Assembly: GCA_025201865.1 (NCBI GenBank)
Contig: MU602725.1
Location: 31,607-59,323, forward strand
Direction of reading: 5' to 3'
Length of the DNA stretch: 27,717 bases
Origin: Ramicandelaber brevisporus
Lineage: Eukaryota; Kickxellomycota; Ramicandelaberales; Ramicandelaberaceae
The translations under genes and the position numbers were made by a program. The number at the start of each line of letters is the position of its first letter. Positions within the stretch are counted from its first letter, which is position 1. The notes beneath the pieces are model-generated. The model saw nothing but the letters and a program-made list of their open reading frames with translations. It was not told the DNA's origin and did not search any database. Shown piece by piece: positions 1 through 8,691 of this stretch.

Positions 1-207
1 TGACAAATTAGAGTACATTCTTGAAAGTGTTTATAACTGATCTCACATTGACCAAAGTGCACCTCATCAACTTATTTTTTTTAAAACAAGCTGGGCTGTG
101 TCAGTAGTAGATCAAATATGCAATACAGTGAATGAGGCTGGCAGCAGTGACATAAGAGTACTTCAACCTTATTTTATGCTCCGGATGAAGAACTTTCGAA
201 TCCCGCT
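1..207. other. window edge, no supported gene
   Basis: AT-rich sequence downstream of the minus-strand ankyrin-like gene. On the plus strand, positions 2-40 read as 12 sense codons followed by TGA, which could be the last bases of a gene lying outside the window, but this is too short to support. No RNA gene or repeat is visible. Confidence 0.4.
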
Positions 208-1602
208 CTAAATTCGAATGTTTTCTAACTTCTTCCTAAGCTGAACATCGGTAGTGAGCCAATCTCCAACAGTATTACTATCGTGACTCCAGCAACCTAT
301 ATCACTGCTAGTTATTTCACTACCATCGTCAGTAACTGCTGATTCAACCTCGTCATAAAACTCACGTATATCACTTACACTCATACTGTCATAGCAAATT
401 GCGTCATGCTTGTACTCCACCTCCAAAGGATGTTTTGGATCTTTATGGCGATAACTGTCGGCGATAATTGACATGATCTTCCCAGTACTGGATGCCTGTT
501 CTCGAATAATTTGCTCAATTTCAGTAGAGTTTGCAGCCACGGCTTCATCAAGAATGGTTTGGTCCGGGAGTAGATCAAGGCTTTTATACAGCTCGGTGTA
601 GCCTGCAACAGCACATGCACGCCCTACTATATATTTCTCTCTAGGATACATCTGAACCAACTTCCGATATGTCTCCTCTGTTGCAATCTGCGGATACCAG
701 ATGCAATATAACTCGTCGTGGATGAGCGATAAATCGTTATTCATGATTAATTTTGCACTAATATCTGGCTTTAACCATTCGTGATCTAATTTCTCCATGT
801 ATTTCTTTGCTACATCCACATCACTATAGTAGATGCTGTGAACTGCACAGTTTATCTCGTTCTCAATGTGGAGCCACTCGTTTTTCGAATTTATACGCCG
901 AAGCTTCAAGTGTGCATCCACGTGTCCATTGTAGGCAGCATACAATATCAGAATATCCTTATCGTCAAATATGAATCGAGGCAGCGGCTGATTGTTGGAG
1001 ATTTTGTCCATCAACTTTGCCAGCCTAGTGGATAATTCAGTCCTTGGTCTACCACCGAGCACGTACCTATCCCCTCCAGACCGTTCTCGTTTGATCCTCG
1101 CAGTAACAGTATCACTGTACCAATAATCTACCTTCTGCGGGACACCATGGAATTGCTCAATGTAGTCGTCCATGGCTGTATACACCTGCTCGCTGTCGAC
1201 AATGTCATGGTAAATCTCCTTGCATCCAGAATCGTGAGCTTCAAACAACACATTGACTTCCGGAAGAAGGTTGTAGTTTCTGACCAAATCTCTGTACAAG
1301 TTGGTATACCCAGCAGCAGCACATGTCCGCGCAATCTGGTATTTATTACTCGACTGTATCATCTCTCGGCACCTGCTTTCCAATGGCGGATTGTCCCACA
1401 GACGATACGTATGGTTAGTGATTGCTGTCGTGTGATATAGACGCAGACGAGGGAAAGAAACGTATCGCATCGCTCGCATTTGTTCGAATATGTCTTTGAA
1501 AGAATTCGTGGAAGAGATGATGATTATTGATGATAGAGTTGACAACAGCTGGGACAATAGTTGGTGGTGGTAAAAAAAAAAGTTTGGGTTAAAGATCTTC
1601 AT
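208..1602 (-). CDS. ankyrin-repeat-like protein, function unknown
   Basis: A 464-residue ORF from ATG at 1602. I do not recognise a named family. Two internal segments resemble each other: R-T-C-A-A-A-G-Y-T-N-L-Y near residue 92 and R-A-C-A-V-A-G-Y-T-E-L-Y near residue 330. Each is followed by a Leu-Leu-Pro and an acidic helix-like stretch. A third segment near residues 215-235 (LYAAYNGHVDAHLKL) has the A-x(3)-G-H-x-D spacing of an ankyrin helix pair. I infer a degenerate ankyrin or alpha-solenoid binding protein. The first 41 residues are hydrophobic and low in complexity; Met42 (1479) and Met45 (1470) are alternative starts. There is no catalytic motif, signal peptide or clear membrane segment beyond that N-terminus. 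The gene lies 271 bp downstream of F-box-like paralog A on the same strand. It may belong to a lineage-expanded family, as ankyrin and F-box genes often do in fungi. Confidence 0.7.
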   Translation of the reverse strand: MKIFNPNFFFYHHQLLSQLLSTLSSIIIISSTNSFKDIFEQMRAMRYVSFPRLRLYHTTAITNHTYRLWDNPPLESRCREMIQSSNKYQIARTCAAAGYTNLYRDLVRNYNLLPEVNVLFEAHDSGCKEIYHDIVDSEQVYTAMDDYIEQFHGVPQKVDYWYSDTVTARIKRERSGGDRYVLGGRPRTELSTRLAKLMDKISNNQPLPRFIFDDKDILILYAAYNGHVDAHLKLRRINSKNEWLHIENEINCAVHSIYYSDVDVAKKYMEKLDHEWLKPDISAKLIMNNDLSLIHDELYCIWYPQIATEETYRKLVQMYPREKYIVGRACAVAGYTELYKSLDLLPDQTILDEAVAANSTEIEQIIREQASSTGKIMSIIADSYRHKDPKHPLEVEYKHDAICYDSMSVSDIREFYDEVESAVTDDGSEITSSDIGCWSHDSNTVGDWLTTDVQLRKKLENIRI

Positions 1603-1873
1603 ACACGGGTAATCTCGTTGACAGAGAGTGTGTGTGAAAACTGTGGCTTATTTGTGTAAAGTCTCGGAGTTTGTGTTGAGCAAAAGTAGAACCTGGGATT
1701 GACAATGATATTTACCAGACACAGTTAGTGGTCTGCCAGAATGCTCTGCTCTGCGATGGCACGAAGTGTTTTATAACATGTTGACAACACTGCATGTTCT
1801 ATGTATCATCTACTTACTCGTGAACATGCAGAAGAATAACTTTTGAATAATGAATAATGAATAATGCATAAAA
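1603..1873. other. intergenic spacer between two minus-strand genes
   Basis: This 271-bp spacer should hold the 3' end of paralog A and the promoter of the ankyrin-like gene. Close to the paralog A stop there is a small AT-rich tandem repeat, three copies of gaataat at about 1845-1865. No gene is seen. Confidence 0.5.
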
Positions 1874-3481
1874 TTAATGGCATATTTTAGGATACTTTTC
1901 TTTGATGGCATTCTTGAGGGCAGCATCGCTATAAATTGTGCATGACTCGAGACGTGGCAAACAGGCAATCATTTCAAGTATGAGTTCGATTGACCAGTCA
2001 CTATTGGTTGTTGGAGTGCGGATGTTCAAACTTCTAATACCCACTGTTGTATCCTCCTTAGTAGACTGCCTATACCTCTTGAATACATTCATGACCAATT
2101 CTGGCTCGGCCAAGGTACATTCCCAGAATGACATGTCGCGCAGGCTGGGTAGAACAAGCAATACTTCAAATAGTCGAGGTGCCAGTATAGTCTTGGAAAA
2201 TGAAATGGATTCTAACTTGGATGAGCGGATGTCAACTAAGATACTAGCCTGTAGCCAGTCAGAGTCCACCGAAATGGATAAATCGCTACTCAAATCGAAT
2301 GCTGTAAGATGAGGAAGACGATCAGCCACGCGTTCCAGCATGAACACATAATCAGTACCAGCAGTATTACCACTGATATCAATACCAAGCCTTCTCAGTT
2401 GTGGATTGAGATCGATCAGTGTATTCAAAGTACTGAGAGTTGACCTGCTGCCGTAAACTCTTGTATACTTCAACTTTGGCCATTTCTGGGTAAGCACCGT
2501 TTGGATCGCTGAGCCTGCACCATCCTCAGTTTGATGACTGCACTCATCTTCACTAATTACCATGCACTCCATAGCCGGGAACTTGATCGGTGTAAAATCG
2601 GAATAGTCAAATAATAGTGGCGATGCACAGCAGACATCAATACTGATTTCGCGCAGTCGGTCAAAAACCAGTGGATCATCAGGTGTGCCATTTGGACCGA
2701 AAATTTGCCGATTGTGGAAAGCAATGCATCCATATTCATTTTCAACTACATCGATAGTTGGGAGACTAACGAGATATGGTCTGAGAATATCCATCTGGAC
2801 AGCAGTTGGAGCCACCATGTTGATGTAGCTGGTCATGTTGATCTGCAAACTAATTGATGGACAAAGTGACGATAACGTCCGCACAAAGAAACTTAAATCA
2901 TTCCATGATTTCATTTGGTTCTCTTCTAATTCCTCTTCAATGATACACAATATAATCAGCTCTCGCAAACTCTGTTTACTTGGATCATGATGACGAGCCA
3001 CCAGCGTTGTGGCTAATGTCTCTAAATCAAACGGTGGGATTTTAGTCTCCATATTGACCTTCAACGACCGCAGTCCGTGCAAACCAGCAATAGCATCCAT
3101 AAATGTCTGTTTGTCACCATCGTTCATCTCAGAAATAATGTCAAATGACATTGTTGTGGTGTTTGGGAACAGCTGTGCCCAGTTATGCGACTCGAATTCT
3201 AAATCGAGTTTGTAGTATAGGTCGATCGAACGCACTAGATGTCCATAACGAGCATAGGCACTGCTGCGGGTGGGTTCAGCGATACGGATAGTATTGAGAC
3301 TAATCGTGTGCCAGACGCTGCGAGCAAATATCTCGTGGAAGTTGCTGGAGACTGTGAGCAGTTTAACGGCTTCTTTGCCTTCGAAGTATACCGTCAACAG
3401 TTCGAGGAGATCTAGTGGCAGATCAAACAGCCTGAAGCAGCTCATAGTGGTGCTCATCGTGGTGCTCATCGTGGTGCTCAT
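1874..3481 (-). CDS. F-box-like/LRR-like protein, paralog A
   Basis: A 535-residue protein. Residues 16-62, starting F-R-L-F-D-L-P-L-D-L-L, have the Leu-Pro-x-x-Leu-Leu opening and the later S-x-x-F-x-x-I-x-x-x-x-W spacing of an F-box. F-box proteins usually bind Skp1 in SCF ubiquitin ligases. The rest is a chain of Leu/Ile-rich units of the kind L-x-x-L-x-I, suggesting a degenerate leucine-rich-repeat solenoid for substrate binding. The start is unusual: a 12-base unit coding MSTT is repeated three times before MSCF, giving in-frame ATGs at 3481, 3469, 3457 and 3445, with a CAA/CAG leader just upstream. The closest relative in view is the protein at 25849-27495, alignable end to end and by eye a little over half identical. 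SCF function is inferred from the fold; the substrate is unknown. Confidence 0.85.
   Translation of the reverse strand: MSTTMSTTMSTTMSCFRLFDLPLDLLELLTVYFEGKEAVKLLTVSSNFHEIFARSVWHTISLNTIRIAEPTRSSAYARYGHLVRSIDLYYKLDLEFESHNWAQLFPNTTTMSFDIISEMNDGDKQTFMDAIAGLHGLRSLKVNMETKIPPFDLETLATTLVARHHDPSKQSLRELIILCIIEEELEENQMKSWNDLSFFVRTLSSLCPSISLQINMTSYINMVAPTAVQMDILRPYLVSLPTIDVVENEYGCIAFHNRQIFGPNGTPDDPLVFDRLREISIDVCCASPLLFDYSDFTPIKFPAMECMVISEDECSHQTEDGAGSAIQTVLTQKWPKLKYTRVYGSRSTLSTLNTLIDLNPQLRRLGIDISGNTAGTDYVFMLERVADRLPHLTAFDLSSDLSISVDSDWLQASILVDIRSSKLESISFSKTILAPRLFEVLLVLPSLRDMSFWECTLAEPELVMNVFKRYRQSTKEDTTVGIRSLNIRTPTTNSDWSIELILEMIACLPRLESCTIYSDAALKNAIKEKYPKICH
3446..3481 (-). repeat. 12-bp start-codon minisatellite, 3 copies
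   Basis: Three tandem 12-bp copies (reading ATGAGCACCACG or ACT) sit exactly at the start of paralog A, each providing an in-frame ATG, followed by a fourth ATG at 3445. Paralog B has two copies at the same place. Confidence 0.9.
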
Positions 3482-4163
3482 CTGTTGCTGCTGTTGCTGT
3501 TGCTTTTACTATTTTCGAGGAGTGCGTTTCGAGAAGAAAACAAACAGCAAATGACGTGGGTACAGCGACTAACAAAAACCTCCTTGGTTTTGGCAGCATT
3601 GAGGATACAGCTGTGATACCGTATACAAGTTAGCACTGCTAGGGCACCTTCAAAGGTAACTGTTGCTTTCAACAAACATTTGTTTTTACACTTAAGCTGG
3701 TATTTCGATACGATTCCATTTATTAGCGATCAAACGTTGCAAGTTATATTGTGGCGTACACATGCACTTTCTAATTAGCGCACATTGTGGACATACGCAC
3801 GCTGCATGCTGCATACAGTGGAATTTTTTTTAACCTGCAGCTCATTAAACTCTGCTATCTGACTATGTTGACCTCCAGGCTGACTGACTGACTGACTGGC
3901 TGACTTACTAACTGACTGTCTATCTGTCTGACAGTCTCTCGAAGCTATTTTAAACCATTTGCCTGTTCTCTCTCTCGCACTTTGGATCTCTCTACTTCTC
4001 AGGTCAACGTTCACCTTGCGCGTGACATCCCATCAAGCTGGCTCCCTCTCATCACGGGCCGTTAATTAAATACCTGCCCTTCACTTCGCATCTACACTGT
4101 GTAAAACGCAGGTCAGTTGTTAGGTGTCGGAGTATATTGTGGAAGTAGCAGAAGGATGCAATG
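3482..4163. promoter_or_regulatory. promoter region between F-box-like paralog A and the kinase leader
   Basis: This stretch should contain the promoter of paralog A (minus) and probably that of the kinase (plus). The 40 or so bases next to 3481 match the bases upstream of paralog B (ending in the segment ttttcgaggagtg). It contains a (TGAC)4 run at 3881-3897. Plus-strand ATGs still occur here, the last at 4156 and 4161, which sets the upstream edge of the ATG-free tract. I see no convincing TATA box and no gene. Confidence 0.5.
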
Positions 4164-4273
4164 TTGTCGTCTTTCTGTTTTGAGACTGTTCTTTGATACA
4201 CACAAACAAAGAGATTCCACGTGGGTTATTCGGCTACCCAGTGTTTGTTCACTCCTCCCTCCACATTCGTCCT

Positions 4274-4295
4274 CATTCATTCATTCATTCATTCA
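4274..4295. repeat. (CATT)n microsatellite
   Basis: About five tandem copies of a CATT/ATTC tetranucleotide at the upstream end of the ATG-free tract. Confidence 0.85.
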
Positions 4296-4555
4296 CTTAC
4301 TCTCTCTCTATCTTCTCTCTATTTGGTTTATTTTCTTTTTCATTTACTGCGCCGCGCTGACTGTGCTTCCACGCGAGGCACCTTACACTGTGACAGCTGC
4401 ACATATACTCCCGCCTATCCTCTCGACCTGACTTGCTCATAGCGTCAGTTACCTCGATCACACATTACATTCATTTGTACTCTCCCCGTTACTTTTTTTG
4501 CTGTTCCAAAAGAAACAAGGACTTTCCTGTACACAAGAACATCACCAGCAAAGCA

Positions 4556-4627
4556 CGTACACTCACAAACACACACAAACACACACAAACACGCAAACAC
4601 ATAAGCAAGCACGCACGCACGCACGCG
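4556..4627. repeat. A/C-rich minisatellite and (ACGC)n
   Basis: Roughly 10-bp units of acacacaaac pass into a short ACGC tetranucleotide run. It lies in the ATG-free tract and contains no T after the first bases. Confidence 0.75.
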
Positions 4628-5356
4628 CAAACAACTTTCCGTCGGTCAATTTGTCCCACGTCTTTTCTGTCTGTCTTTCTTTCTTTCGTTCAGTATAAGA
4701 CTATCTATCGCTCAGCCTTTTTGAGTGCAATTTGACCACCACTCGAGTTTCTTGACAGCACCTTCCTTATCAATTTGGTTACTGCCACCAAGCGCTACTT
4801 TTCTGCTTTCTCAACTACCTTCCGTTTAGGATTTCTCGCAACTTCTAACCTCATCGTATTATACGAATACTTAAACCTGCACTTGCTTGTTTGAGCTTTC
4901 CACCTATCTAGTCGCACTACACACACAAACACAAACACATCCTTTTTCTGTATAGCACAGTTCGACCAACTTTCGATTTTCTTTTCTTTTTTTTCCTGTT
5001 GATTAGCCTCTATCATTCATCCATCAGCTATCAGCCGCCTTCATACATTTACACACACACAAGCACACATACATACAATCACATACAAACACACGCAAAC
5101 TCAGTTATTTTCGGCTGATTGTCTTTCCTCACCTGATTTGCATCACACTCTCTTTTTGTTCTTTTGCAGCCATTGTACTCCTATCCTCTCCACACTATAA
5201 AAAAAACAATCCACAAGGTTGCATATCACACACACGCACTTTGCCCACTTGCATCACATACTACGTCCGCCTGTAAACCTTCCTTCTGTACTGTTCCTGA
5301 GTTTTTTCTCTTTCTTTCTTTTTGCCTTTGTGTCTACGATTCAACGTGCTTGGGGC

Positions 5357-5383
5357 CTTTCTTTCTTTCTTTCTTTCTTTCTT
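5357..5383. repeat. (CTTT)n microsatellite
   Basis: About six tandem CTTT units. Similar runs recur at 7073-7110 and 11187-11210, always pyrimidine on the plus strand. Confidence 0.9.
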
Positions 5384-5782
5384 CATCTCACATCCTCCTC
5401 TACTGTTACTACTCTCCAGCACATAACATTTGTTTCACTCCTTTTGTTTATTTACTTTTGGGCTCTTTTTGACTACTCTGGGTTACTCGCATATTCAACC
5501 TATCGTTGCAGTAGAGTGGCTTGACCTGTTCTTTGCTTACATCGTTCAGTGTCCCCCTTCCTCGTCGCCTTTGTTTTCAAGCAATATTTTTCGCAAGTGC
5601 CACCACGCGTTACTGTTGTTGTTGTTGTTTTTTTGTGCAGTTGCAACGTCTTGTGCGACCAACTGTCCCCCCTCCTCCTACTTTTTTTTCGTTTTGAGTT
5701 TGCGGCAAGCAAATTGGCACAATTCTAAATCTGAACTTGTTCCCACCAAAGCAGTTTTTAGGTTGTATTGTCTTTCTTGCTT

Positions 5783-5820
<38 letters not shown>

Positions 5821-5821
5821 G
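5783..5821. repeat. (TTG)13 microsatellite
   Basis: Thirteen perfect TTG units in the ATG-free tract. In other frames they give polyleucine, polyvaline or antisense polyglutamine, which explains several spurious open frames. Confidence 0.95.
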
Positions 5822-7072
5822 CCATCTCCAAACTCTATTCTCTCGATATCCACCACCATCTATTCTTTCCACTACCACTGCCATCGCCATCGTTGTCGCT
5901 GTTGTGGTGGAATACATTTCGCATTGCCAAATCTGTCAATACAGTCACTATCGTCCTTGTCAAGACCACGTGTTGCAATATACTTTACGCACACAGATTG
6001 ACCCACAAACACACACATACGCCAGCACCAACACATTCCGCAATCACTGCACTCCTCCACTCTTCTTCATCAAGAATAAAAATCACACCCACTTGTACTC
6101 ACACTCGTGCTCACACATCCCACGCGCTTTAACACTCTACACGCACGCACGCACACACGCACGCACGCTTGTTCGAACACCTCAATCTCAAGCACGCACA
6201 GCCCAATTCAACTGCATTGGCATCGGCAGGGTTGCTCTCATCAGTCACCTGATTCGATTTCTTTTTTTCCTCCTTCATTGTGTTCAGTTTGATCAACCAC
6301 GCATATCCACCGCGGCTTTTTTTTTCACCGACCGCCGAGCTGCTCTTTCCTTAATTGATCCGCCTGCTTGCATTTTTCCGGATTTCATTGAAGGCTCATT
6401 GAAGGCAGTTTATTGAGTCCGTCCTCTGTTCTGCTGCGTGCAAGCCATTTGTCCCATTCGCCAATTCAGCCATTGCCAGCTTCACCTCGGAGCAAGCGAG
6501 CGAAGGTCATTTTCTATTGTCGGCACCAAGACATCCCTCTCCGTTCCTGACTGACAACCCCGAGCTAACCTGCCACGCGTCGGCGCCTATTGTCTCCCTC
6601 ACACTCCCTCTCGTACACACACACTCTCTCTCTTTTGTTCATTGTGTGTACGTCCGTACCACGGAGAGCTGTAGTTCCTGGGTTGTGCACAAAGGTGACA
6701 AACACCAGCAGTTGTCATCTCTTGCTCTTTTCTTCTTCTTCGCCTCTCTGTTTGTCTGTCTGTGTCTCTTTCTTTCACTTTCTCTCTCTGTGTGCGAGTG
6801 TGAGTGGTTCATCTGCTTTTCATCTCTCCAGTTCCTGAAAGTCTCATAACATTTGCTCATCTTCGCAGCCCACGCACCGAGTACGAAAAAAGAAAGAAGA
6901 ATATCACCTGCCGCCACCTGAACATCCCATTCGCTGACCTACCACACATCACCTGCTCTTCCCATATATTCACACACAACCCTCACTCCTTCCCTCTCCA
7001 TTGTTTAGTCGACGCAAAAAATAAGAAAACGCACAGCAAATCGTCGTCGACCACTTCTCCGCCTCATTATAG

Positions 7073-7079
7073 TTTCTTT

Positions 7080-7110
<31 letters not shown>
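7073..7110. repeat. (CTTT)n microsatellite
   Basis: About nine tandem CTTT units, followed by CCTCT repeats to about 7130; a pure polypyrimidine block on the plus strand. Confidence 0.9.
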
Positions 7111-7113
<3 letters not shown>

Positions 7114-7976
7114 TTCCTCTCCTCTCCTCTTCGACTGTCTAGTTTATTGCCGCTGCAGTAGCTGGTGACTCCATACTGACGCCCAACTAGTCTCACCTGT
7201 ACGACCTTAATACAATCGTGGGCCACACACACACTCATTCTCTCTCTCTTTTTGTTTCTCTGTCGTGGTTTCATTTGACTGGCCGATCATTATCACAAAG
7301 AAAAGACACGCACACACACACACACAAGTTCCAAATTTGTTATTCGCTTTCTTCCTGTTTGTGTGAGCTTTCTGTTTCGGCTCTTCGGCAGCAACATCAC
7401 CCTTCTTTGTGTGCCCGTCGTACATACATACATACAGCAACTCTCTATCTATCACTCTTCAACCTGTTGTTGTTTGTATCTAGCTACATAACCTCTCAGA
7501 TTTAGCTCTACGGCCATATTCCTTCGCGGCCACCTTGACAGCCACACACATTTGCGAAGTATTCCCACCCATTCCGCTCGCCATCACCCCCTATTTGCAA
7601 CTTGATCGACAATTCCAGTTCCAGGGCTTGGTTCTTTCCATCTTTTGTTTATTTGCCACCTCCTGGAATTTACACCTCCATTGCTCTGATCGCATACACT
7701 TTGTGCACCGCCATCACCACAACCACCGCCACCTTTCACACCGAATCGCATCAAATCATCTCACCTCTCGTAACGGCGTCACCATCGTGTTCATCTTTCT
7801 GAATCGCACTCTTCCTATCGCTATCTTCTTCTGTATCACCTCCACCTACTTGCGCACCCATCCTCGTTTGTTTTCGTTCTTCACTCCCAGCTGAACATAT
7901 ACTCCGATCTCTATCTACCATTCACCATTGCAACGTTTCAGAATCCTTCCTGTTAACTGCCGCCACCTACACAGTT

Positions 7977-8047
7977 ATCCATCCATCCATCCACACACAC
8001 ACACACACTCTCTCTCTCTGTCGCACACACACACACACACACACACA
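7977..8047. repeat. compound (CATC)n-(CA)n-(TC)n-(CA)n microsatellite
   Basis: Four adjacent simple repeats over about 70 bases, about 650 bases upstream of the kinase start. No G occurs except two in the middle of the block. Confidence 0.9.
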
Positions 8048-8691
8048 ACTGCCGTTTTTGTCGTTGTCATTCCTACGACTGTAGTTTTGGTATCACGACT
8101 CAGTCTCGGATTGTACAGCCACATACAACTCATTCAAGCTCCCACTTTCCGCTGCCGTGCCATTGTCAGACAGTTCAAGCTCACACGCACACACTCATCC
8201 GCACGCATTTATACTGACGTACACACAAAAAAGTACACACGCATCAATACCTAGCTTGCACTTCAGTTCCAATACCTTCCTCTCTTTCTCTCGAATTCTA
8301 TCTCTATTTCTCTCTCTATCATTCACATCACCTTCCCCATCTCTCTCGGAAGCTGTCACATACACACAGACACAACACACATAGGCGCGAGCACACAAGC
8401 ACGCACGCGCAGTACACAACCCTAAAGACTTCCGGAGGCTGCGCAGACTATCTATAGCATTTGAAGGGACGTCCGCTGCATCTTCGTTTTTTTTTCTATC
8501 GCACTACTCATTGTTACACGAGGTCCTCACACTCTTCTGCGTCCATTTGAATCTGCTCCGAAGTGTGACCTCGTGACCACCACTCCCATTCACCCACTCA
8601 CTTCCTCCCATCTTTACTACTTTTTACAGCAACAACACCACCAGAAGCAACCTCTTCAACGGCACAACAAGCACCGTTGGTTAACTTAACA

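Larger units (their letters stand above)
4164..8691 (+). promoter_or_regulatory. 4.5-kb ATG-free, pyrimidine-rich upstream tract; candidate 5' leader of the kinase
   Basis: Reading every line by eye, I find no plus-strand ATG between the one at 4161-4163 and the kinase start at 8692. The tract is rich in C, T and A and poor in G, with runs of CTTT, CT, CA and GTT repeats. Triplets with the same base composition as ATG are common (hand count about 40 TGA and 20 GAT), and CAT, which is ATG on the other strand, occurs dozens of times, so low G alone does not explain the absence. The pattern fits a transcribed leader scanned by ribosomes. Open frames here start at TTG or other codons and encode only low-complexity sequence. 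Whether the whole tract is in the mature mRNA, or part is spliced or is promoter, cannot be decided from sequence. Confidence 0.6.

Noticed and set aside
2-40. possible last 12 codons of an upstream plus-strand gene
   Set aside because: Too short to tell from chance without the sequence before the window.
4117-4431. 104-codon plus-strand open frame
   Set aside because: Starts at TTG and is low complexity, with repeats of Phe-Ile-His-Ser from the CATT microsatellite.
5430-6416. 328-codon plus-strand open frame in the kinase upstream tract
   Set aside because: It begins at TTG, has no ATG at all, and encodes runs of Cys, Leu, His and Thr from microsatellites. It is open only because of composition.
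5605-6582. two ACGCGT hexamers (MCB-like cell-cycle boxes) in the kinase tract
   Set aside because: Six-base sites occur by chance, also inside coding regions here; without expression data there is no support for regulation.
4556-8410. tandem repeats considered as a CRISPR array or centromeric satellite
   Set aside because: Units are 2-12 bases long, with no spacers and no long-range periodicity; ordinary microsatellites in a eukaryotic genome.
8677-8691. five-codon N-terminal extension of the kinase
   Set aside because: The upstream codon is TTG; the first ATG is at 8692 and no conserved residues are lost.
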